NCBI RefSeq assembly: GCF_051622035.1
Contig: NC_135360.1
Location: 2,104,001-2,168,000 of the forward strand
Direction: 5' to 3'
DNA from: Arctopsyche grandis
Taxonomy: Eukaryota > Arthropoda > Insecta > Trichoptera > Hydropsychidae
Length of the DNA stretch: 64,000 bases
This document shows, piece by piece, positions 20,126 to 32,200 of the stretch (positions are counted from its first letter, which is position 1; every line of letters starts with the position of its first letter). Under the pieces are notes generated by a model. The model saw only the letters and a program-made list of their open reading frames with translations, had not been told where the DNA came from and did not search any database. The position numbers were made by a program, and so were the translations under genes.

Positions 20126-23100
20126 ATGGAGGCAAGTATTCTACTCTCAAATTCAATATTCTACTCTCATCGTTATCATCATCACCATCACCATCATCGT
20201 CGTCGCTAACAGAAGATCGACTCGTCTCGATCCTCCACTTCCGGCTTAAAATCGACCCAACCTCCAAACCTGTTTTCCTCTTGATCTTCGTACCGTACGA
20301 GTGTAAATACAATACCATTTATCACGTTCGTGTACTTCTGTACGTTTCAAAATATATCGAGGTAAAATGTCAAATATGCACCACAATGCTCACATCAATG
20401 TCCACTTGTCGTGTGTAAGTGTGTAAGTCGCCGGCAAATGGGCCTCATTTGCATTTATAACTGTATATATACATAGGTACGCTGATAGATGAGAAAGCGA
20501 AAAGTTTTAATTGAATCTCATGGAAATAAAACAGACAGAATGGAATATTGATAAGGGGTTTTGTATATCTTTCAATTTCATCAAAAAAACATTCAAGTCA
20601 TCATTTGAGGAAAACGCCACCGGTTAAAGGTCAATCATTATATGCAAATTGCATAGAAATTATATCCATGTATAATTATACATGGATATAATTTAATAAT
20701 TCCAGGCAAAAAATGGCCCAAGAAAAGTTCGAATATACAACATGAAATATATTTTTGTTATATACTAATCAAAGTCCAATAAAAAACTATTATATCCAAC
20801 CTGATTATATCTAATCAAACAATTTAATTTTGAGCTATGTTTTTATTTACATATATGCATATATATATTTATTCTATAAAAAATTATTTTCACTATTAAA
20901 ATTATGACGATTATTTTATGATCTTATTTTACGGGGGCCGTTTCATTTTGACCCTCTCGATGTGTGTATGTATGATGTATTCCAATTGTTGGTATTTCCA
21001 GATCGAAATTTTAAGCGCGGTCGGCTCCAAATCCATCGGTCGCATTCAGGCCACTTCCGAGACCAAAATCAAAGATGTCAAGAAGGCGATACAGGTGTTG
21101 AAAAAAAGCTTGTATCCCGACCGCCAGTCGATCCGTCTCGAAGCCAAGGGCAAAAATGTATCGGACGATTCGACCCTCAAATCCCTGTCCATCTCCGGCG
21201 GAGGCAAACTATACGTGAAGGATCTGGGACCGCAGATCTCTTGGAAGATGGTGTTCATCGTAGAGTACGCCGGCCCGTTGGGCGTCTACCTTTGGCTTTA
21301 CACTAGACCGTGGCTGTTCTACGGCACTTCGGAAAACACCGTCAGTACAGTCGCCAGGTATATGTTCAAAAGATTCGGATGTGACCAAACCAATGTATTT
21401 GAGGAATATAGGAAGGTCGAGAAAAACATAATTCGATAATTAAACATACATACACGTTCACACGTACCGATTATGAGAAAGAAATGTGGGGAAACTTACA
21501 TAAGACAAAATTTCAACTCCCGGCTGTCGGATTTTGATCGATTTTGATACACATTAAATATCAAGAAAATAGAATGAATTACGACCGAAACATTATCAGC
21601 TCTGAAGTTAGTACGTAAAGAATACAAATATAAATTTTGAGCTCGATACGCTCAGAGGTGTGGAAAGAATAGTGGCCACAACATTTTTGACCTTTCTAAG
21701 AGGGAAAAATCCCACTTCTGGTTTATTATATTTAGCGATTTTTTTTTATTTTCATCACATTGATACAAGTATTATACTTGAAGTTTTTCGTGAAGAGCAC
21801 ACATGTTTAAGGGGTTGAAAGAAATAGTGGAAGAAAAATCGAACAAGAGTAAACTGCCACTTCTGGTCGACGGATGCTTACCAAAATTTATACATAACTT
21901 GGTATTACACTTAAACTTCTAGATATGAAATTTCAGTTCAATAAACTAAAAATTTTCCGAAGAAAACATAAAAAACCTCGATTTTCTAGAGTTAAAGTAC
22001 TACTTCCGGTTTAGGAAAAAATATTAAAAAAATATTGGGGTATACAATTTATAATTTATATTACATGTACAAAATTTTCAATCCGATTCAATTAACGGCT
22101 TGGGAGATACTTACGTCGTATCGATAAGAATTTCAGTAATCGATACTAAGTTTCAGTTCGATTGGACTAACGGTGTTCAAAAAATACACAGACACACAAA
22201 TTTTTTCTAGATCATGAAAACGTGATCAGTGATCGATTCTGAGTTCGAATCGGTCAAAATCTCGAGTTGGAATTTTCGCATGATCACAAAACTTCGTCTA
22301 ACATATTGTTACCATGTACATGATAAAGAAAAAAAATATACACATTTAAACTTATATTTGGAACTTATCTATATTTGGATTATTGTATAATATATAGCAC
22401 TGATAGCGTTGTTTTTATCGACCGCTTTATTACAGACAGTACGGTATATTTATTGCAGAACCTTGAATGTCATTGCCTTGATTAAAATCGTGAACTTTAC
22501 ACCGTGTGAATAATAAAATAAAAAGTCACATTTCCCACGTCGAATTTGAATGTATAATATATAGCGATAAGCGCCGATAGTTCAGCCGACTATGTAAAAA
22601 ATACTGTTATGATTTTCAGCGTGGCTGCCGTCTGTTGGAGTGTTCACTATGCGAAGAGACTGTTGGAGACTCTGTTCGTGCACCGATTCTCTCATTCGAC
22701 TATGCCGATACGGAACCTCTTCAAAAATTGCTCTTACTATTGGCTGTTTGCTTTGTACGTCGCCTATCACGTCAACCATCCACTCTTCACTCCTCCGTCA
22801 ACGTTGCAATTCTTCATCGGATTGGCTGGATTCACTGTGAGTTTCCGACTATGGTCGGAATTCGTATATGCGTATATTTATTTCAGAACGAACTTCAAAG
22901 CGTTTGAGGAACTGCTCCAAATGAAAGAAAATATCCAATTCTGCTTGGGTTAAAATTTGTATATAAACAACTTCTAAAACCATTTACATATCGGACAAGC
23001 AAAAGAATGCTATGTATATTTTTATTTTATTATACATCATCAATTAATCAAGCACACTCGTCTAACAGATTGCTCCAAAGCGACGAGTGTGCTAAAAAGA

Positions 23101-25997
23101 TTAAGAAAGGACAAAAGGAAAAAAGTGCATGAAATTTTACAATTAAAAATACTTACATAAAGAAAAGACAAATAAACAAACACGACATAAAAAAATTCAT
23201 AACTAAACAAACTAACTCAACCTTTCTAAATGGTCGCGACTTCCGTAACTTAGGAAGTGGTGCAGAAAATGACGAGAGATGTGACAAATGTCAATAGCAC
23301 CATCCAGTGAATTTAAGAAACGGAGGCCACGAGGAATGGGAGAATAACTAAAAGCCACAGTTCTAGCCAGTTGGCGGGTCCATATCACACTCTCCGGAGC
23401 ATGAAGCCCCAACTCAGCCAGGATAGACAGACAGGAGATATAGCCTCTAAATATGGGAAACAAGAACTTGATGAGGGCAACACTCCTCCTGTGTTCAAGA
23501 GAAGACGTGTAGCCGACAATACCCATGACGAATTGTGAAGGAAATAAATATGGGTAAATCCCATATTGCTGCTTATAAAGCAGTCGAAGAAAGCGTCTTT
23601 GGATAAGTTCAAGTTTCATAGATAGAGATTTAGTGGAAGGATTCCAGATCGTAGAGGCGTATTCCAAGATACTCCTAACTAGAGCATTGTACGGCAGCCT
23701 CTAAATAGTGGGATTACGGTAGTGTCGAGAATTACGAAAGACAAACCCAAGCATTCGTGAGGCAGAGCAACACACAGAGTCTATATATGATCAGAGAAAT
23801 TTAGGTCACTCTGAAATGCAACCCCAAGATCAACAGTAGAATCGATCCAGTTCAATAAAGAGTTACCAGCAAGATAAGGAAAGGTACGATCTGGGATAGA
23901 TCTAGATCTGGAGTGACACTGGATAGGTAGAAAATAAGTTTGATAGACTACTGTAGAAATTGCCACCTTTTCGCGCTTAAAATGGCTCCCACGTTGAGAG
24001 CGCGAAGGGCGAAAACGTGGGATCGCAGAGTTCTCTTGGTTGTATGCTTATCGTCTAAATGTAGCACAGCTGTACTAGCTGGCTATCAGGTAACGAGGTC
24101 CTTCTTCTAGCGTAGATGCTTCTGGCTGTTCGGCGAACAGCTGTGTATGACGATGTCGGGAGCTTTCAGGAGCCGTGGCTATCACTGATAAATCAAACCG
24201 CACATGGTTTGAAGGCTGCGTAGAAGAGACGGGGGCAGGAGATGTGATCTCCACTGCCTCAGGTGACGATCTGGATGGAACTGCGTGGGACAGGGAGAGC
24301 TGGCTCGACCTTGTCCCTTGAAACTTAGACGAAGAAGACAGCGTCTGGGGCGGGTTAGCGCCCAGGAAGTTACGTCCAGGGAGAGGGGTTACAACGTAGT
24401 GTGACAAATTTTAATGATCAAAATGTGGTCAATATAAACTGAAAATCTTACATAGTCTGCAATTTTCGTTGATCCGTTATTTCGTGTTCGGTTTACTCAA
24501 TTGTGGATTTTAACCCAAGCACAGCTGGATATTTTCGCACTATAATCTAACATATAAAACACTAAAGTTTGTTCGTATGTACGTATTTTTCGTCAATTTA
24601 ATTAATAGTCGACAGTCTATTGTTCTGACGTCATCGAACAAATAATTCGCTTTTTTCCGATTCAAAGTTCCCGGGGGCGTAGGCGCCGAGGGTGAAGCCC
24701 TAGGGCTTCTCCCCCTAGGGGGCGCAGACCCCGGGGGTGTACATATAATGTTTTATAAGAGACTTACTATACATGTTTGTTTGTTCGTGACAGTCAATTT
24801 AATAAAAAAAACAAATAAGTATTCAAATAAATTTAATAAAATGTTTACTATTAGATTAGTCATGTTTAATCGGTTTATAATATTACAAATACCGAGCGAA
24901 GCCGGGTAATACAGCTAGTATATAATATATATAAAAACGAACGCGATGTATGTTTTTGGGTATGTGCGATGCATCGACAAATATGGAGATTTCAAAAAAA
25001 TGTTATGCATAGGGATGTGACGTGACGATCGATCGTGTTGAGGAGACGCAAGGTAGCGGGGAAGTGGGGGGGGGTGTGAAGCGTCTGACATGTGCTCCTG
25101 ATATTGAGTACCTGACTTGGAACGGGTGACGTCAGCGTCAGATGCGCTGAGCGGATCGTACACAGATACACACATCCGCGAAGACAAACACACACATTCA
25201 TTCATCATTTCGAATGGGTTGGATCGGCGAGTGTGTAATGCGCGCGCGTGCCTATAAATTACCTTACATTATATATTTATGTGGTATAAATCCTGAGAGA
25301 TGACGCTGTTCAGGACCACGGTTGGGTTTGTGGCGGGCGAGGTGAAGACCAAACACGTGCTTTTTCAGTCATGTTGTTTATTACGGATGATGATATGTAC
25401 ATGCGGTGGTTTGACGACCGACCGCTCGGAGTACAGGTCTAACTGCTACTGGCGGTAACGTCTCTGTCCCTTTCATCCCTCACCACACAGTCAGTCATAA
25501 CATACTCTTTCTCAGCCATCAGCCTTTCGTTCAATTCCAACTCTACATTTATGTCGTGTACTAATATTAAGTGATACATTGTGACTTGTTGTAAAGGTGT
25601 GCGAGTTGGGTAACTTGAGTATCCATCTGCTGCTGAGGAACTTGCGTCCTGCGGGCTCCAACGTTCGTCGCATTCCCGTGCCCAACGGCAATCCGCTGAC
25701 GTCCTTGCAGAACTTTGTCTCCTGTCCAAATTACACGTACGAATTCGGAGCGTGGGCTTCGTTCACTCTGATGACCCAGTGCATCCCGGGTAATATAATT
25801 TGCCATTATGTTCGTGTCTAATTGTGTGTAATACATAGATGGATGATTTTTATGTTTTGATATTTTCAGCCGGCGTATTCGCTCTGGCCGGTCTGTACCA
25901 GATGACGGTCTGGGCCATCGGCAAGCATAGAAATTACAAAAAGGAATTTCCAAACTATCCCAAGGGACGGAAAGCCATCCTCCCGTTTCTCATTTAA
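20126..25997 (+). CDS. TECR: Very-long-chain enoyl-CoA reductase (TECR / Sc2)
   Basis: Exons 20126-20131, 21002-21357, 22620-22836, 25597-25789 and 25870-25997 join in phase to 299 aa (human TECR 308). Known role: last step of very-long-chain fatty acid elongation in the ER, NADPH-dependent reduction of trans-2-enoyl-CoA. Seen: a ubiquitin-like N-terminus (residues 1-80, [10 protein letters not shown]), then KDLGPQISW and a membrane segment (about 84-108), [15 protein letters not shown] at about 130-145, [20 protein letters not shown] with the family's conserved tyrosine region (about 235-242), and the C-terminus LPFLI. The 2-codon first exon is inferred from MEIEI (fly homologue starts MELEI) and uses a GC donor (GAG|GCAAGT). 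Intron 3 (2.76 kb) contains a LINE fragment and a Helitron. AATAAA is at 26165. Confidence 0.95.
21378..22320 (+). repeat. Dispersed repeat filling TECR intron 2
   Basis: Starting about 20 bp after the exon 2 donor, this sequence aligns in direct orientation with 53595-54740 (shared TTGAGGAAT, ACATACACGTTCACAC, CGAACAAAAGTAAACTG-like and ATATTGGGGTATACAATTTA). It has repeated CACTTCTGGTT / CTTCCGGTT words. No coding frame. It makes the intron's read-through frame (to 21439) look like coding sequence when it is not. Confidence 0.75.
23015..23990 (-). pseudogene. 5'-truncated LINE, reverse transcriptase C-terminus
   Basis: On the minus strand, frames at 23781-23966 ([19 protein letters not shown]), about 23700-23800 ([19 protein letters not shown]) and 23212-23667 ([20 protein letters not shown]...QRRFLRLLY) are consecutive parts of the reverse-transcriptase thumb and C-terminal region of non-LTR retrotransposons. 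They are in different frames, so the copy is dead. A 3' UTR with AATAAA follows to about 23015. A related 3' tail lies at 55281-55390. It sits antisense in TECR intron 3. Confidence 0.8.
24075..24407 (-). other. Unassigned 110-aa open frame next to the LINE
   Basis: A serine/proline-rich frame ([20 protein letters not shown]) starting at an ATG on the minus strand inside TECR intron 3. No domain recognised. It may be a piece of the adjacent LINE or of another element; I see no splice signals tying it to a gene. Confidence 0.25.
24546..24918 (+). mobile_element. Helitron-like non-autonomous element
   Basis: The element begins TCTAACATATAAAAC and ends in a short hairpin (ACCGAGCGAAGCCGGGT) followed by AATACAGCTAG, with host A before and T after, as expected for Helitron insertion between A and T. 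About 373 bp. A GC-rich internal block (about 24667-24740, CCCTAGGGCTTC...) forms its own hairpin. It lies in TECR intron 3. Confidence 0.7.
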
Positions 25998-26164
25998 CTC
26001 ACATAGTCGAAATATTCGTACGATACGTTTAATAGATGCATCTATTTTTTTATATTAGTCAATGAAACGTTTTCTACTTAATTTATACATTCTTTTTAAT
26101 CGATCGAAATGAGTATTTAACTGTTAAGATGTTTTGTTATCGCGTATTTTTTTATTTTCGTTTG

Positions 26165-26208
26165 AATAAACATTTAATTCTTTTGTTACATTTTTCAATA
26201 ATTTTATT
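26165..26208. terminator. Facing poly(A) signals of TECR and CFAP57
   Basis: AATAAA on the plus strand at 26165-26170 serves TECR (stop at 25997). TTTATT at 26203-26208, which is AATAAA on the minus strand, serves CFAP57 (stop at 26260). With cleavage 10-25 nt past each signal, the two transcripts would abut or overlap by a few bases. Confidence 0.6.
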
Positions 26209-26259
26209 TTTGTCGACCAATGTTCCATGTGTATTGAAAGTAAAATATTGACTAAAAAA

Positions 26260-29200
26260 TCAATTTGTCTCGTTCATTTTTAACAATTCTTCATTTTCAG
26301 TCTTCAGCTGTCTAATTATGCGGTCTTTTTCCTGGAAAATATCAAATACATTCTATAATTATAATCAAAATTTCTATATTTTAATAATAATTCAACGGAG
26401 TTGGTCAATATTTTATTCCCATATGAAAATATATGCAGTGATTTACAGTTTTTTTAGTCAACGTGAATATCCACCTTTAACCCTTTGATTGCTGACGTCT
26501 TTTCTGTCGAAAGCCCGCCACACTGAAAATTTCGCCAACATTTCCAACTAGAACTATTTAGATATAGAAAGCAGATATAAAAATTGCAGCTAATCCAAAC
26601 AAACCCTAGATAACTACCGCCGAGGATTTCGAGTTTTGTAAAGGTGTGTTCAGACTCTAATATATCTTGCAACAATATAAAATAAACAAAACAAGTCTAT
26701 TGATGAATGAATTCTTCCAAAACTAGTTCCATTTTCTTCATTGTTGTTACAATGTTATATTTCCATCGGGAAATTCTGCTATGGTTATAAATTCAGAAAT
26801 TCCGATGTAAACCAATGTTTATAAACATTGACACAGATTAAACGACATTTTTTTCAATGCTACCTGGAAAGGCTTAGCGGGTAGTATTCTTGTTTATTTT
26901 TTACAAACTCAAAATACAACGCCTATTTCAGGCTCATAAACTTGTTGGTCAGCATTCAAAGGGTTAAGTAATGCCTTTAATTATGACGCAGCAAAAGCAA
27001 GCTTAAATACTCATATATGATATTTAAATACCTGAATTTTCAAATTGAATTCCCTCTCTATGGATTCATAGTCGGTGCAAGCTTTGTCGATCATCAGCCG
27101 GGCTTTGCTTGGATTGACCCGAGCTGCCGGCAGACCGAGCAAAGTCTTCAACTTCTTACACTGCTCGTTCGAGTCTTTCAACTCGTTTCGAAACACATTA
27201 ATCTTATTCAGCAGTTCGCTGTTGTCCTGTCACAACAGAACACGTTCAGTTGCCATTACCAAAAATATGCATGAAAATAAAAATAAAATAAAAATTCACA
27301 CCTCCATTAATTTCACAGCATCTTTTTTCGACTTCAGAGTGACGCATTCCAATTTTTGCATGAGACAGCTTATTTGATTCTCGTATGATTGTTTTGATTC
27401 TTTGTATTCTACTATACCTAAAGATCTTTCCGATTTATTCGTCAGAATACCATCGCATTTGTATTGTAACAATTCCTGCAATGATCATCGGCTTTTAATT
27501 CCCGTAAATATTGCCACGAACATTTCAACAACATATGTATGTATATATACTTTAACGGCTGTTTTCAATTTTGCCGGATTTTGAATATCCAGTGAGAGCT
27601 CGGCGATTTCATCATGGATTCTTTTGAGCGTCGTTTTCAGGTCGTATATTTCTTCTGATTGTTTGTTTTTGTCCGATTGATTCGCCCATAGTTTTTCCTT
27701 CAATCCAGTGATTTCTACATCTACAAAGAGATGTAAGTATACATATATCTTATTTTATCAGAAAAATTGATCCAATAATTGGACTAATATAGGTTTTTCA
27801 TTCCAAATTTACCCTTTTTCATTTCAAATTGACCCTTTTTATTACATACCTCCTTTACGATTACAATTCAGGAAAAAGTTTGCCTCTTATCCGATCGTTT
27901 TCATACTTTGCCATATTGCTCATTTTTGTCATCAATTTAAGTAAATGGATCCTCCGCCATTACGATGGTGCAAAAATATCGTGTAAGACGCGTTTGATAT
28001 CTGCCCGGCGAGATAGTCGTTGACGTTTATCCATCGTTTGTTTATTAGTTTTAAACATAGATGGCGGTAGTAAAATAAAATTAATGTTTTTATTCAAAAT
28101 AATAATTTTATATACAAATTATAGAAGAGGTATGTTTTTAAAAAACTTTTTTTCATTATTTTAAATTGACATTGAAAAGGGGTCAATTTGGAATGAAAAA
28201 CCTGTACAATTCGTTACCCGAACGTTCTTTCATTTCTAACAGCTCGCGGAGATTCGCTTCTAAACTCTTAATGTGCATTTTCAACTGTTGAATTTCCTCA
28301 TCTTTTGGCTCGGTCTGCATAATAGTGACTTACATATGATCAAAAACAAAAACGTTACATCAAATACGTACATAAACAATAAACAACCTGCTTGCTTAGT
28401 TCGTCCAATTTGAAGCTGAGAACAAACTTATAGTTTTCCAACGATTGATTCTCCAAACGTACATTTTGCATGTCTCTATCTTTATCCTGTATAGTTTTAT
28501 CCCGGTTGCTAATTTCCTTCCTCAAATCGGACATCTTCGCCTCAAGGACTTTCACAAAATCCTTCGCCTGCTTCACCTCGCCTAATATTCGCACCCACTT
28601 TTATAAAATCGCACTATATATATATATTATATATTGTAACATACAGACCGTTCAATAAAGCAACTTTAATTTTGTAATCCTCGATAGTCGTCTGCAACAA
28701 TACGATTTTCTTTTTCAACACGTCCGTCTCTCCCTTCAACACAACGTTGGAGTGTTTCTCGTCTCTCAGCTGCGAAGCATACGTTGCTTTCAATTCGACG
28801 ATTTCTCTATCGGCATCATCTTCTATGGTCTGCTTTATGTATTCGTGCTCTCGCAGTTCCAAATCATTTTTTTCAGTCAACTACGATATTATAAAATTAA
28901 AAGTATCTAAACCGTCCTGAAATAATATACATACATGTAATTTCAATACCTCTTTTATCATATTATTTTTTTCATTCAATTGCATTTCGTACTGCACTTG
29001 CAGTTCATTCAATGCATCCACTTTGCTCTGCTCTAATGTTTTCAACTGATGTTTATAATCATTCTTCATTTCTGAAATATTGTCATTCAATTCCTACAAC
29101 AAATGTGTACAATCACTATGTTGGTTTTGATTTTCCAATAAGTGCAAATCTTTGAATGAAAGTCTCACGACATTTTATGTACATAGATATATACCAGGAA

Positions 29201-32200
29201 GGCTTGACGGGAAGACCCCAATGTCAAAACCAGTGATCTCATCATCGATCCTGTACAAACATGCATAACTCAAGGGCAACGTCCCCTTCGACCATTCCAG
29301 AAGAAAGAGTTCATCACTCGATCGTAAAACGAACGAAACCCAACAGTGATGTCATCAGGAAACTGTAACACACGTGTACCGAAAACACGTGCTTCGAAAA
29401 CCGCATTCTTAAACAAACGACGTCCTGGCGCTGACCCCACAGCTATAAAGCACGCGCCTCGAAAATAGGTCAACACGTGTCCTGGAAACGAAGACAAAGC
29501 ATCTGCACACGGCATGCTTCAAGCCAGAACGTATATAAAGCGACGCACCAGCTCCCAACACCAGAGTGAAACTCTGGAGTTCAACCAGCTCACTTCTCCG
29601 AAGCTCAACCTCTTCGTACATACAATAACCATTGTAACAATTGAACAAAAATAAACGATCCTCTTACAAACTACACAACATGTGTTTCGTTAGGCCGGGA
29701 TACGGTCAACATACCTTCCCTGCCTTACAAACCCAATTATCTCTCAGAGCTAAATATAAACGCAACCACTGAGCTATACTGTTGGCTAATATATATTTAC
29801 ATACAATATACATATGTATGTACGAAGTATCAATAGACGATGTGATCGTGAGAAAGTTCTACTTGAGATTTTGTCTGATTTGCATTCAGTATCAATGATC
29901 ACGTTTTAAGTATGAGATTTTCACTGAGACTACTTAAAAAATATAAAAATGTTTCACTCAAATGTACCTCGTATTTGGAATACTCGAATATGAGCTTTGA
30001 ATTGAAATCCACTTCCATCATTTCTACAGCCTCGTCATTGTCGCTGTTGATTTTATTTATATTATCTTGAAAATCGTTCGTTTGTTGCAAATTTTTCGTG
30101 TCCAACACCTAAAACACAGTCAACATTTAACAAACAATAAATAAATAAAATACACAATACACTATCCATCCTTTCATACACAACCTCAATTTTCTCTGAA
30201 AGTCCTTCAATTTGGTTTGAATAATTCGCGTGAATGCTCACTAGATTCTCGTTCTGCTTTATGACCATTTGCCGGACTTGATAAGCATGCTCCGTTTCCA
30301 TTTCGCTGATGCGTTTAGACAACTCCTAAATACATTGATAAACTAAATTAGCAAACACACTAATGAACATGCTACGCTATTGCATACAACACAGCATGTT
30401 GGCTCTTCGCTGTATGCCATCAATTTGTGATCTTACAGTAATTTGCATTATTTTCTCCCGCAGGTCGTCTCTGTGTATTAAAATCTCCTCGGAATAGCAA
30501 AAGTCTTGGCCCAGGACGATAGCTTTCCCTTCGCTGTTGTCCAGCCTCCATATGCATATTGTAGCATCTTCGGCCACCGATATCAACGTGCGGTCATCGT
30601 ACGACAGAGCTATCGCCGTTACGTTTCTGTTGTGCATGCGATATTCTTTAAACACGGCCTTATCCAGCAGGGGAAACTGAATCGAGACTACGACACCTTT
30701 TCCCCCGGTCACGAACAGCATCATGTCCGAGTGGGCCAGCGCAATGTTGTCCAGCTGGACTCCGATGATCTTCAAGTTTCTTATTACGGTGTCGTTGCGC
30801 GCTTCTTTCACTTCGCCGTCTATTCCGACTATGTACGATGATTTTCCATCACTATAAACCGTATATATTAGATTTAGATAGTGATCGTTCCATTTGTGAA
30901 GGCCCATCCCCACACGGAAAGAGTGCGGATAGGTTTTTATAAATGTAACGATGTCTACGCACCTGGTAGCTGAACATCCAGTGAAATCATTGCTCTTCAT
31001 GATGACTTCGCTGACTCTTTGAGACGTCATCATAGACCACTCATAGATTGCTCCATCTGATCCGCACGACACTATTTTATCGTCTCTTCCGGCCCAAGAT
31101 AAAGCTCGTATCTTAAATAAATTTGTGATACTACATGTGTGGGGTTGCTAATTGACTTTCAAAGTTGGTTCATTCCAATATATATGTACCAAGGTAAATC
31201 AAAAAATTATTTACTAATGCAACATGAAGCTGAATTAGTCTTACCACCCCACCTCCCCCTCCTATTTAAAATAAGCTTTCCAGAGTGATATTAAATCGAA
31301 GGTATAGAATTAATAATTATACTTACAATTCCACTGTGTCCCTTCAAATTAAAAACATTATTGAAGGATATTGACGAGAACACTTGTATGATCATGTTAT
31401 CGACGGCCGCAAACATGTGTCCGTTGTTGCTGAATTTGCACACTTTGCAATTTCTTATTGAAAATTCCCTCATTTGGTACAAATCGTCGATGAGAACAAC
31501 CATATACCTCAACTTATCAGCAAATCCGATGACGGCAAACAAACCTGATTCGTAAATTTAATTTAATTTCATCAGATATTAATACATTTAAAATTGTATC
31601 AAAAATAGGCATTCCTACCAGTTGGATGTAACGATACACAATTTACATTCTCGTGATAGAATTTTACAAACTCCAATTTCATAGTTTCGTAATTCCACAA
31701 CCTGATGCTTCGGTCGTCTTCACCGGAAGTCATAAATATTGGCTTCCATGAACACATTGCCAACCCATTTATACGACTGTGATGAAGCCTCTCGCCCATT
31801 TCAAGGAATGGAATCTCCGATACCTGAATAAAATCGGCGGTTAAACAACTCGAAAATTGAAATCTGGATGTACATACTTGTATAACGTATGTATACTCAC
31901 TTGATCCATATGTTCTTCATATAATTTAACATAATATATTTGAGACTTGAGTGTTGTAATAATCAACGTGTCCTGATTATCATTAACTGATATATGTTGA
32001 ACAAAATTTAGATCTATGCTCTCTCTTTCATTAATTCTAGATTAGGTATAACATATATACATATTGCAAAACGATCAATATTTGTATTGAAGACTTGAAA
32101 TAGTAAAAATAACCTGAACGGGCAATCGATGACTTTAAAAACATTTCGTTTGATCCATTTAAAACGAGACTCTTTTTCAAACATGTGAACGTAGCCACTT

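Noticed and set aside
21358-21439. Read-through C-terminus of TECR exon 2 ending KVEKNIIR
   Set aside because: It is intron sequence belonging to a dispersed repeat also found at 53600; the conserved protein continues in the exon at 22620.
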